DNA of 49,175 bases, taken from contig JBMNQS010000005.1 in the NCBI GenBank assembly GCA_050944255.1, positions 1 through 49,175 on the forward strand. The letters run 5' to 3'. Each line of letters begins with the position of its first letter. Position 1 is the first letter of the stretch. The notes beneath the pieces are model-generated. The model saw only the letters and a program-made list of their open reading frames with translations, did no database searches and had not been told where the DNA came from. Below are positions 43,013-49,175 of this stretch, piece after piece. Source of the stretch: JBMNQS01 sp050944255. Lineage in GTDB: Bacteria > Bacillota > Clostridia > Christensenellales > Maliibacteriaceae. The position numbers and the translations under genes are program-made.

Positions 43013-44527
43013 ATGAGACATGATAGGCAAAATCATGCTTTTTTATATCCGCTCATGGCATTTTTCAGTGTTGTTTTATTGGTGCTGGGTATTTTTGCGC
43101 CCTTTGCTCTGGCCGACGACGAAAACCAGATCGTATTTAAAGATGCCCCTAAGATCAGATCCAGTGAAATTGTGGGCGGCAGCGCCATTTTGTTTGACAT
43201 CCATTCCGGCGAGGTTTATTTCTCCAAAAATCCTCAGGCCAAAAGCTATCCGGCGTCGGTGACAAAGATTATGACGCTGATCGTGGCGCTTGAAAACGCC
43301 GATTTGGAGGACCAGCTGACGCTGACCGGGGACATTGCCGATATCGATTCCGCGTCCAGCAAGGCGGGCTTTTACATCGGCGAGGTGCTGACGTTTGAGG
43401 ATGTGCTCCACGGGCTCATGCTTCCCAGCGGCAACGATGCGGCCAACGCTGTGGCCATTCACGTATCGGGCAGCCTGGAGGGCTTTGTGGAATTGATGAA
43501 TCAAAAGGCCGCGGAGCTTGGCATGAAGGACAGCCATTTTATGAACGCCCACGGCCTGCACGACGAGAACCACTATACCACCGCCGCGGACATGCAGAAG
43601 CTGCTTTCGTACTGCTATGGGAACGAGGCGTTTAAAAAGATCGTATCCACATGGGAATACGAGATCGCGCCCACCAATAAAAACGAGGACGGTTACAAAT
43701 TCTGCAACGGCAATCTTCTGTTGTCGCCCGATGCGAACCAGCAGTTCCGCTATCCGGCGGCCACCGGCGTGAAGACCGGCTTTACCAACGAGGCGGGCAA
43801 CTGTCTTGTCGCCTCCGCCGAGCAGGGGCAGATGGCCCTGGGCGCCGTGACGTTCAACAGCACCAATATGGATAAATGGCGCGACGTGATCAAGATGTTC
43901 TACTACGGGTTTGAGAATTTCGCGCAGCTTCCGCTGGCGGATTTGATGCAGCAGTACCGGCCAGAATCGCTGACACTGGAGAACGTCTCGGGGGACGATC
44001 CCCTCGGCGGAAGGCTTACGCTGAACTTTGAGCCGTACGAATCCGGCGTTTACAAGGATACAAAGAGCAACGCGCAGATGATCGGCGACAACCTGGAAAA
44101 GATTGACATCGTGAAACAGTACAATATGGATATCCCCGCCGCCCCGGTTGAAAACGGAGATGTGCTGGGCACCTATAAATTTGTCCTGGCGGGCAAGGTG
44201 CTGCAGGAGGGCGATTTGGTGGCCACCAGGACCGTGGAAGCCAAGGCGCCGCTGTTCCAGTGGCAGGGCGAAAACGACGGCACGCAGCCTGCGGTGCAGT
44301 CGCTCAAGTGGGTTATGTGGGTGGTTTTGGGCGCCTTCATACTGCTGCTGGCGCTGCTGGTTTTAAGGGGCATTGTTTTAAGACGGCGCAGGCGGCAGGC
44401 CAAACTCCGCCAGAGCGCGCTGCCCATTGTTTCCATTGAAGAGGCGCGAAAAAACAGGCGTCCCGCCGCCAGATACGGCAAACAGACGCAGACGACGATG
44501 CTTCGGATGGGAAAGAAGAATCTGTAA
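43013..44527 (+). CDS. D-alanyl-D-alanine carboxypeptidase (DacF/PBP5-like)
   Basis: Penicillin-binding protein that trims the terminal D-Ala from peptidoglycan stem peptides. The 504-residue protein has a signal segment (about 11-33), the active-site triad S82-x-x-K85 (SVTK), S139-G-N141 and K254-T-G, a C-terminal beta domain, and a final membrane helix (about 430-452) with a basic cytoplasmic tail. The ATG at 43013 is used; a GTG five codons earlier has no better site. Cytosolic tail and C-terminal helix replace the usual amphipathic anchor. Divergent from the sensor operon. Confidence 0.95.
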   Translation: MRHDRQNHAFLYPLMAFFSVVLLVLGIFAPFALADDENQIVFKDAPKIRSSEIVGGSAILFDIHSGEVYFSKNPQAKSYPASVTKIMTLIVALENADLEDQLTLTGDIADIDSASSKAGFYIGEVLTFEDVLHGLMLPSGNDAANAVAIHVSGSLEGFVELMNQKAAELGMKDSHFMNAHGLHDENHYTTAADMQKLLSYCYGNEAFKKIVSTWEYEIAPTNKNEDGYKFCNGNLLLSPDANQQFRYPAATGVKTGFTNEAGNCLVASAEQGQMALGAVTFNSTNMDKWRDVIKMFYYGFENFAQLPLADLMQQYRPESLTLENVSGDDPLGGRLTLNFEPYESGVYKDTKSNAQMIGDNLEKIDIVKQYNMDIPAAPVENGDVLGTYKFVLAGKVLQEGDLVATRTVEAKAPLFQWQGENDGTQPAVQSLKWVMWVVLGAFILLLALLVLRGIVLRRRRRQAKLRQSALPIVSIEEARKNRRPAARYGKQTQTTMLRMGKKNL

Positions 44528-44548
44528 ACAACCGGCGCTTCTGAAATG

Positions 44549-44591
44549 ACCCCAAAAGCCAGGCAGTGTGATAGGCTGTCATTGATGGGGT
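44549..44591 (+). terminator. Weak hairpin after the carboxypeptidase
   Basis: ACCCCA and TGGGGT enclose an inner AGCC/GGCT pairing, then ATTTACT follows. The stem is short and overlaps the -35 of the next gene, so termination is uncertain. Confidence 0.3.
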
Positions 44592-44610
44592 ATTTACTAT
44601 ACCGAATAAT
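44582..44610 (+). promoter_or_regulatory. Promoter of the nitroreductase remnant, with palindrome
   Basis: TTGATG (44582-44587), a 17-base spacer and AATAAT (44605-44610). Immediately downstream an inverted repeat ATATATG-N5-CATATAT (44609-44627) could be an operator. The signals look intact although the gene is not. Confidence 0.55.
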
Positions 44611-44655
44611 ATATGTATGGCATATATAAATTTGAAAAATTTTAGGAGGCCCTAT

Positions 44656-44868
44656 ATGAACGATGTCATGAATCTTTTGCAGGAACACAGATCCATCAGA
44701 AAGTTCACAGACAAGCCCATAAAGGAGGCGCTGGTGGACGAGATCCTCCGCTGCGCCCAGAGTGCCGCCACATCCAACTTTATTCAGGCCTATACCATCA
44801 TCCGCGTAAACGCGCCTGAAAAAAGGGCAAGGATCGCGGCTGTGGCCGCGGGCCAGCAGTGGGTGGTC
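44656..44868 (+). pseudogene. Truncated nitroreductase (N-terminal fragment)
   Basis: Only the first about 71 codons match flavin-dependent nitroreductases: LLQEHRSIRKFTDKPI, EILRCAQSAATSNFIQAYTI, IRVNAPEKRARIAAVA and a last GQQWVV. After that the frame runs on but encodes unrelated sequence, then overlaps rsfS on the other strand. FMN-binding parts of the C-terminal two-thirds are missing. AGGAGG six bases before the ATG and an upstream promoter are intact, so this is a recent 3' deletion rather than chance similarity. Confidence 0.85.
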
Positions 44869-44919
44869 CGGGGCGCGCAAAGAAAATCGGTTCGCGAATC
44901 CAGATATAATCCGGAGAGG

Positions 44920-45291
44920 TTATTCCCCGCCCTGGGCCTGGCTTGGGTGGAAGGTAAAGTTATGTTCCTCCATCCACAGGCGTTCCAGGTTATAAAAACC
45001 GCGCTCCTCCTGATGGAAGATATGCACGATGACGTCCCCGTAATCCAGCACCACCCAGCGGGCCTGCTCGTAGCCTTCAATCCGCGCGGGACGAAGGCTC
45101 GACTCCTCCTCCAGCGTTTCGGCTACGGCGTCGGTCAGCGCGCGCACCTGGATACCCGAGCCGCCGGAGGCCACCACAAAGGCGTCGGCGATAATGGTCA
45201 TCTGCGAGATATCCAGCGTGACGATGTCCAGGCCCTTTTTATCCTCCAGGATGGCGGCGATGCGTTTGGCCAGTTGATTGTCGCTCTGCAT
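44920..45291 (-). CDS. rsfS: Ribosomal silencing factor RsfS
   Basis: Binds L14 of the 50S subunit and prevents subunit joining in starvation. The 123-residue protein has DIVTLDISQMTIIADAFVVA, GYEQARWVVLDYGDVIVHIF and YNLERLW, the family's conserved segments. The ATG at 45291 has AAGGAGG six bases upstream; the longer frame is inside the preceding gene. It overlaps the nadD-yqeK fusion by 53 bases, and its 3' end nearly abuts the nitroreductase remnant. No terminator is visible. Confidence 0.95.
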   Translation of the reverse strand: MQSDNQLAKRIAAILEDKKGLDIVTLDISQMTIIADAFVVASGGSGIQVRALTDAVAETLEEESSLRPARIEGYEQARWVVLDYGDVIVHIFHQEERGFYNLERLWMEEHNFTFHPSQAQGGE

Positions 45292-46510
45292 TGAATTCCT
45301 CCTTGTTTTGGTGGTATTGTTCAAGCCATTTGAGAGCTTTGACGGAATCGGGATGCACCCGTTTGCCGCGGGCGGACATAAACGCCTGTGTGGAAATCAA
45401 CGTCATCCTGACCGCCCGGACCATGTCCTTGTCTTCAAACGCGGCTTTTCGGATGGCTTCCACGCCGCTGAATCGGCGATGAGGCTCTATGAAATCGGCC
45501 AGTTTCGTGATCATGACAAGCGGCGTCATGCCGGCGCAGCCGGTTGAATGGTACCTCACGGCGTTTAAGATATCCTCGTCGCCGACGCCGTATTCATAGC
45601 GGGCGATACCGGCGCCAAGCGGTCCGTGCCAGAGGGACGGCATGTTTAAGAGCTCGTCGTCAAGCTGCACGCCGCATTTTCGGGCCATGGCGAGGGCCTC
45701 ATCGCCCTTGTACGGCTTCGCGCAGTCGTGCACCAGCGCCGCCAGATGGGCCTTGAAATCGTCGACCCCGTAAATCCCGGCCAACCGCCTGGCCGTATCC
45801 ACCACGCGCAGCGTGTGCTGCCAGCGGCTTTCGGGCAGGCGCTGCCGCAGGGTATGCGCGATGTTTTCCAGCGCCTGCTGATCCGTCCCCTCCTGGGTAT
45901 ACAGATGATGCTCCCTGATATACGCGGCCACGCCATCGGGCACCAGATGCTCCCAGGGCCTGCCCGCAAGGATGTCCGCGCGCACCTGCGTTGAGGAAAT
46001 ATCCGGGCAGCGCGCCTGGGACAGGCGGATCGCGGCGTGATAAGTGTTCTGATAAAACCGCATCTTTTCCTTGACGGCGGAACGGTCGGTCCCGACCCGC
46101 GCAATGACAAAGAACTTGCAGATGACGAAAAGCTCGTCGAAATGCTTCCATGTATCCAGGTCCAGCAGCGTATCCGAGCCGATCACAAACCGGAAATCGG
46201 CATCCGGATGCTCTTTTTGAAGGGCTTTGACCGTATCGATGGTGTAGGTTCTTCCCTGGCGCTTGATTTCGATGTCCAGCACGTCGAAGCGCGGGTCGTC
46301 TTTTACGGCCAGGCAGGCCATTTCATAGCGCTGCCCGGGACTGGCGGAGGACAGTATTTTATGGGGAGGATCGCCTGCTGGGATGAAGAGGACGCGCCCC
46401 ATGCCGCCTTCTTCCGCGGCGATGCGGGCCATTTCAAGGTGCCCGTTGTGGATAGGATGAAAGCTCCCGCCCAGAAGTCCGATGGACCCTGTCAGCTTTT
46501 TCGTCTGCAT
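45239..46510 (-). CDS. nadD: Fusion of nicotinate-nucleotide adenylyltransferase (NadD) and YqeK HD hydrolase
   Basis: 423 residues in one frame. Residues 1-207 are NadD: GLLGGSFHPIHNGH nucleotide site, FIPAGDPPHK, FVIGSDTLLDLDTW and SSTQVR; it makes deamido-NAD. Residues about 214-400 are a YqeK-type HD domain: H232, H261-D262 (LVHDCAK), HGPLGA and H321 (YHSTG), a family that cleaves Ap4A symmetrically. Elsewhere these are usually separate neighbouring genes. The last 17 codons overlap rsfS in another frame. AGGAGG precedes the ATG. Confidence 0.93.
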   Translation of the reverse strand: MQTKKLTGSIGLLGGSFHPIHNGHLEMARIAAEEGGMGRVLFIPAGDPPHKILSSASPGQRYEMACLAVKDDPRFDVLDIEIKRQGRTYTIDTVKALQKEHPDADFRFVIGSDTLLDLDTWKHFDELFVICKFFVIARVGTDRSAVKEKMRFYQNTYHAAIRLSQARCPDISSTQVRADILAGRPWEHLVPDGVAAYIREHHLYTQEGTDQQALENIAHTLRQRLPESRWQHTLRVVDTARRLAGIYGVDDFKAHLAALVHDCAKPYKGDEALAMARKCGVQLDDELLNMPSLWHGPLGAGIARYEYGVGDEDILNAVRYHSTGCAGMTPLVMITKLADFIEPHRRFSGVEAIRKAAFEDKDMVRAVRMTLISTQAFMSARGKRVHPDSVKALKWLEQYHQNKEEFNAERQSTGQTHRRHPGG

Positions 46511-46530
46511 GTGGTTTTCCTCCTATTCAC

Positions 46531-46560
46531 ATTATAGCTTAATTTCACTTAAAAAATCAA
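46531..46560 (-). promoter_or_regulatory. Promoter of nadD-yqeK-rsfS
   Basis: TTGATT (46560-46555), an 18-base spacer and perfect TATAAT (46536-46531), about 20 bases before the ATG at 46510. The leader is therefore very short. Confidence 0.65.
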
Positions 46561-46625
46561 AAAGATTTGCATAGTTTTAGCAAATACTGGCAATACTTTT
46601 TTGACCGGAAAAAGGGGTGAAGCGC

Positions 46626-47501
46626 ATGATCGAAAGAGCCGAAAAGCTGTTGTGGCAGCATGTAAAAAACGCGAAAAGCCTGCTGGCAAAGGTGCTCGAT
46701 ACGCTGTTTTTTGTCATTGCGGGCAATCTTGTGGCCTACATATGGTTTTATTCCCAGACGAGAAACGCCATGGTATCGGCCATTTTGTCGGTGGTGCTGG
46801 TTTCGCTGCTGCTTTTTGCCTACAGAATCTGGTTTTTAATGCGCAGGAAAAAGTACATAGACGCCGCGTGGCACAAGATGCGCAGGCAGTACATCCTGGA
46901 GAATATCGCGCTCTTGCCCACCACGCGCACCCGCGATTTTCTGGCCCCGCTTCTTTCCCAGTATAGCGTGACCCTTGGCGAAAACATCAGCGACGATGTC
47001 TGGTACGCGGATAAAAACGGCGAGCGCGTGCTGGTGCGGCTGATCCGTCTGCCTCCCGGAGAGGAGATCGAAAAGCGGGACCTTCTGACCACCTACCGGA
47101 TGGCCGCGCCTCTGGGGCTGCGCTTTATGGTGGTGTCTACGGGCATCATGAGCGAAGCGTGCGAGGGATTTTTCAAGCGGCTGTCCCCCACATGCTTCCA
47201 GATTATCGACGAGGACGAATTGTGCGGCCACCTGGTGCCCGTTCAAAACGACGCCGACGAGGAGGCGGTGGCCAAATACATCATCGATCTTCTGTCGGCC
47301 AAGAAAAAGGTGCCGCGGATTTTCACCCAGGCGCTTCACCCCTCCAGGATGCGCATGTACATATTCAGCGGGTGCCTGCTGGTGGTGGTCTCCTTCTTTG
47401 TGCCCTTTGCCTCCTATTACCGCGTCATCGGCATCCTGTGCCTGCTGATGGGCCTTTTGACTATCCTTCGAAGGGACGTGGAGCGCACGATGGTACAATA
47501 G
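46626..47501 (+). CDS. Four-helix membrane protein with an Mrr/restriction-endonuclease-like core
   Basis: 291-residue protein. Two N-terminal membrane helices (about 25-42 and 46-70), a basic stretch (MRRKKYIDAAWHKMRRQ), a cytoplasmic domain of about 150 residues and two C-terminal helices (about 242-280). The soluble domain contains DLLTTYRMAAPLGLRFMVVS, TGIMSEACEGFF and QIIDEDELCGHL, the layout of the second half of Mrr-like domains (variable-strand, helix, then ID..EL). The usual QxK catalytic pair is not visible, so it may be inactive. AAGGGG lies eight bases before the ATG. Function unknown. Confidence 0.7.
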   Translation: MIERAEKLLWQHVKNAKSLLAKVLDTLFFVIAGNLVAYIWFYSQTRNAMVSAILSVVLVSLLLFAYRIWFLMRRKKYIDAAWHKMRRQYILENIALLPTTRTRDFLAPLLSQYSVTLGENISDDVWYADKNGERVLVRLIRLPPGEEIEKRDLLTTYRMAAPLGLRFMVVSTGIMSEACEGFFKRLSPTCFQIIDEDELCGHLVPVQNDADEEAVAKYIIDLLSAKKKVPRIFTQALHPSRMRMYIFSGCLLVVVSFFVPFASYYRVIGILCLLMGLLTILRRDVERTMVQ

Positions 47502-47518
47502 CACAGCAATAATAAGGT

Positions 47519-47553
47519 AAGAGTGCCGCACCAATGGTGCGGCACTCTTTTTT
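47519..47553 (+). terminator. Terminator between convergent genes
   Basis: AAGAGTGCCGCACC and GGTGCGGCACTCTT pair perfectly (14 base pairs, 3-base loop), followed on the plus strand by TTTTGC. On the minus strand it could also serve yhbY, though its T-run there is only two bases. Confidence 0.9.
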
Positions 47554-47565
47554 GCTGTCCGGTTT

Positions 47566-47871
47566 TCAGCGCCACTTTTTGAGATCGATTTTGCGTTTTT
47601 CCGGATCTTCCGCCTGGCGGAACAAGACGAAACGGCGTCCTATGCACTGCACGGGATCGGCGCCGATCTTTTCACAGAGCGTATCGCAGGCCTCCCGCGT
47701 CTCAAGGGGCGCCGCCTTCTGCACGGTGACCTTGATCAGCTCGTTGTTTTTAAGCGCGTCCTCGGCCTGCCGCACCACTGTTTCGGTGATGCCGTCCTTG
47801 CCGATATATAGCAGCGAATCGCAGCCGTGAGCCATGGCCCGAAGGCCGGCCCTTTGTTTGGATGTAAGCAT
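47566..47871 (-). CDS. yhbY: CRM-domain RNA-binding protein YhbY
   Basis: 101-residue protein with the CRM fold: MLTSKQRAGLRAMAHGCDSL, YIGKDGITETVVRQAEDAL, NNELIKVTV and the C-terminal RRFVLFRQ. Family members associate with pre-50S ribosomes. The ATG at 47871 gives the conserved start and has AAGG about ten bases upstream; the longer frame adds seven codons that contain that ribosome site. It follows obg, as in many Firmicutes. Confidence 0.94.
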   Translation of the reverse strand: MLTSKQRAGLRAMAHGCDSLLYIGKDGITETVVRQAEDALKNNELIKVTVQKAAPLETREACDTLCEKIGADPVQCIGRRFVLFRQAEDPEKRKIDLKKWR

Positions 47872-47918
47872 CGTATCGATTCCTTCCGTCATCTTATGTG
47901 TAAGGTGCCCGTATGGTT

Positions 47919-49175
47919 TTAAGGTGCGTAGTCGAATTCAATTTCCAGCAGCTTCACCGTGTCGCCCTCCTGGATGCCCGCTTTCTCCAGTGCCGCGATG
48001 ATACCCCTTTCGCGAAGCTGTCGCTGGAAATAGCGCTGGGAGTCGTAATTGTCCAGGTTGATCAGCCGGCCCAGCTTTTCAATCAGCGGCCCTTCCACGT
48101 GGAATACGCCGTCCTCCTCGCGCACCTGGAAACCGGATTCGTCGGGGAACTGCTCAATTTCATCCTCGACTTCATAGGCACGGATTTGCGGCAGCTGCTG
48201 AGCCATACGGGACACATGGTTCAGCAGCGCCTCCACGCCCTCCCCCGTAACGGCGGAGATGGGAAACACCGTCATGCCGCGCCTGTCCATTTCCTCTTCG
48301 AACAATGTGTAATATTCCCGCGCCTCGGTGACGTCCATTTTATTGGCGGCCACCACCTGCGGGCGCTGCGCCAGTTCCGGGCTGAACCGCGCCAGCTCCA
48401 GGTTGATCTGCTCAAAATCCGCCAGCGGGTCGCGCCCGTCGGTGCCCGCCAGGTCCACCACGTGGACCAGCATCCTGGTGCGCTCCACATGGCGCAGAAA
48501 ATCATGGCCCAGCCCGGCGCCTTCATGAGCACCTTCGATCAGGCCCGGTATGTCGGCGATGATGAAGCTATTCTCATGCACTTTCACCACGCCGAAATTG
48601 GGCTGCAGCGTGGTGAAGGGATACGCGGCGATCTTGGGCCTAGCGGCCGTTACCCGGGACAGCAGCGTGGATTTTCCCGCGTTGGGATAGCCCACAAGGC
48701 CGATATCGGCGATGGATTTAAGCTCCAGCACCACCTCGTGTTCCAGCGTGCGCTCCCCGTCCTGGGCAAACGCCGGCGCCTGGCGCGTGGCGGTGGCGAA
48801 CCGGGCGTTGCCCCGGCCGCCGTTGCCGCCGCGCAGAAAGACGACCTGTCGATCTTCCTTATGAAGATCGGCCAATACCTTGCCCGTCTCGGCGTGGCGC
48901 ACGACAGTGCCCACAGGCACCCGGATAAGCATATCCTCGCCGTTTTTTCCGCTCATGTTCCGGCCTGCGCCGTCCGCGCCGCTTTCAGCGCGGTAATGGC
49001 GCTGGTAACTGAAATCCAGCAGCGTGCGAAGCTGGCCGTCGGCCACAAAGACGATGTTGCCGCCCCTGCCGCCGTCGCCGCCGTCGGGGCCGCCCCGCGG
49101 CACGTATTTCTCGCGCCGGAAGGACACGCAGCCATTGCCGCCGTTTCCGGCCTTGAGTTTGATTTTTGCCCGATC
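47919..49175 (-). CDS. obg: GTPase Obg (partial, N-terminal few residues outside window)
   Basis: Ribosome-associated GTPase of late 50S assembly and stress. The frame reads through the right edge (AKIKLKAGNGGNGCVSFRRE), so only about two or three start codons are missing; the GTG at 49125-49127 is internal. It has the glycine-rich Obg domain (GGPDGGDGGRGGNIVFVADG), the G domain with GYPNAGKSTLL, DIPGLIEGAHEGAGLGHDFL and NKMD, and the C-terminal OCT domain (FQVREEDGVFHVEGPLIEKL). The yhbY gene follows. Confidence 0.97.
   Translation of the reverse strand, partial: DRAKIKLKAGNGGNGCVSFRREKYVPRGGPDGGDGGRGGNIVFVADGQLRTLLDFSYQRHYRAESGADGAGRNMSGKNGEDMLIRVPVGTVVRHAETGKVLADLHKEDRQVVFLRGGNGGRGNARFATATRQAPAFAQDGERTLEHEVVLELKSIADIGLVGYPNAGKSTLLSRVTAARPKIAAYPFTTLQPNFGVVKVHENSFIIADIPGLIEGAHEGAGLGHDFLRHVERTRMLVHVVDLAGTDGRDPLADFEQINLELARFSPELAQRPQVVAANKMDVTEAREYYTLFEEEMDRRGMTVFPISAVTGEGVEALLNHVSRMAQQLPQIRAYEVEDEIEQFPDESGFQVREEDGVFHVEGPLIEKLGRLINLDNYDSQRYFQRQLRERGIIAALEKAGIQEGDTVKLLEIEFDYAP

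Noticed and set aside
44869..45294. Downstream continuation of the nitroreductase frame
   Set aside because: Sequence after codon 71 has no nitroreductase similarity and most of it is antisense to rsfS.

Overview
This window looks like a chromosomal segment of a spore-forming, GC-rich member of the Clostridia. Three things support this: the Firmicutes gene order around polC/nusA/infB and rpsB/tsf, a Gram-positive PolC replicative polymerase, and an IreB-RuvX-DUF1292 cluster. A sporulation-type promoter (SigE-like) precedes the partial gene at the left edge. Family or genus cannot be fixed from sequence reading alone; a Christensenellales-like lineage is only a guess. Almost every gene is on the minus strand, so transcription runs from high to low coordinates. 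No CRISPR array, rRNA, tRNA, prophage or intact insertion sequence was seen.

Region 1 (1-24.3 kb) is a long housekeeping superoperon. In transcription order it carries rpsB, tsf, pyrH, frr, a 68-residue small protein, uppS, cdsA, dxr, rseP, ispG, polC, rimP, nusA, rnpM, ylxQ, infB, rbfA, nrnA, truB, ribF, rpsO and pnp, then the start of a membrane-anchored protein. It joins translation, ribosome maturation, RNA decay, lipid/isoprenoid synthesis and replication. Many junctions are ATGA-type overlaps. It is subdivided by SigA promoters before rpsB, frr, rimP and rpsO and by terminators after tsf, pyrH and pnp. Compared with Bacillus, ispG stands where proS would be and ylxP is absent.

Region 2 (24.4-35.5 kb) holds short independent units. 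They are ireB-ruvX-DUF1292, a 54-residue YtxH-like protein, a plus-strand EamA exporter, iscR-iscS-iscU with a palindrome over the promoter, a cysteine-rich Ig-like small protein, glyA, rseC-trxA, and hisS-aspS behind a perfect consensus promoter.

Region 3 (35.5-44.5 kb) is the most distinctive. A seven-gene minus-strand run encodes a ComEA-like anchored protein, an OmpR-type response regulator, a histidine kinase, two GerMN lipoproteins, a DUF2156 (lysyltransferase-like) protein and an Eis-like acetyltransferase. It is divergent from a D,D-carboxypeptidase. It resembles in layout the actinobacterial MtrA-MtrB-LpqB locus and is my best candidate for an under-described envelope-sensing system.

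Region 4 (44.6-49.2 kb) contains a truncated nitroreductase remnant, rsfS overlapped by a fused nadD-yqeK gene, a plus-strand membrane protein with an Mrr-like core, yhbY, and obg running off the right edge.
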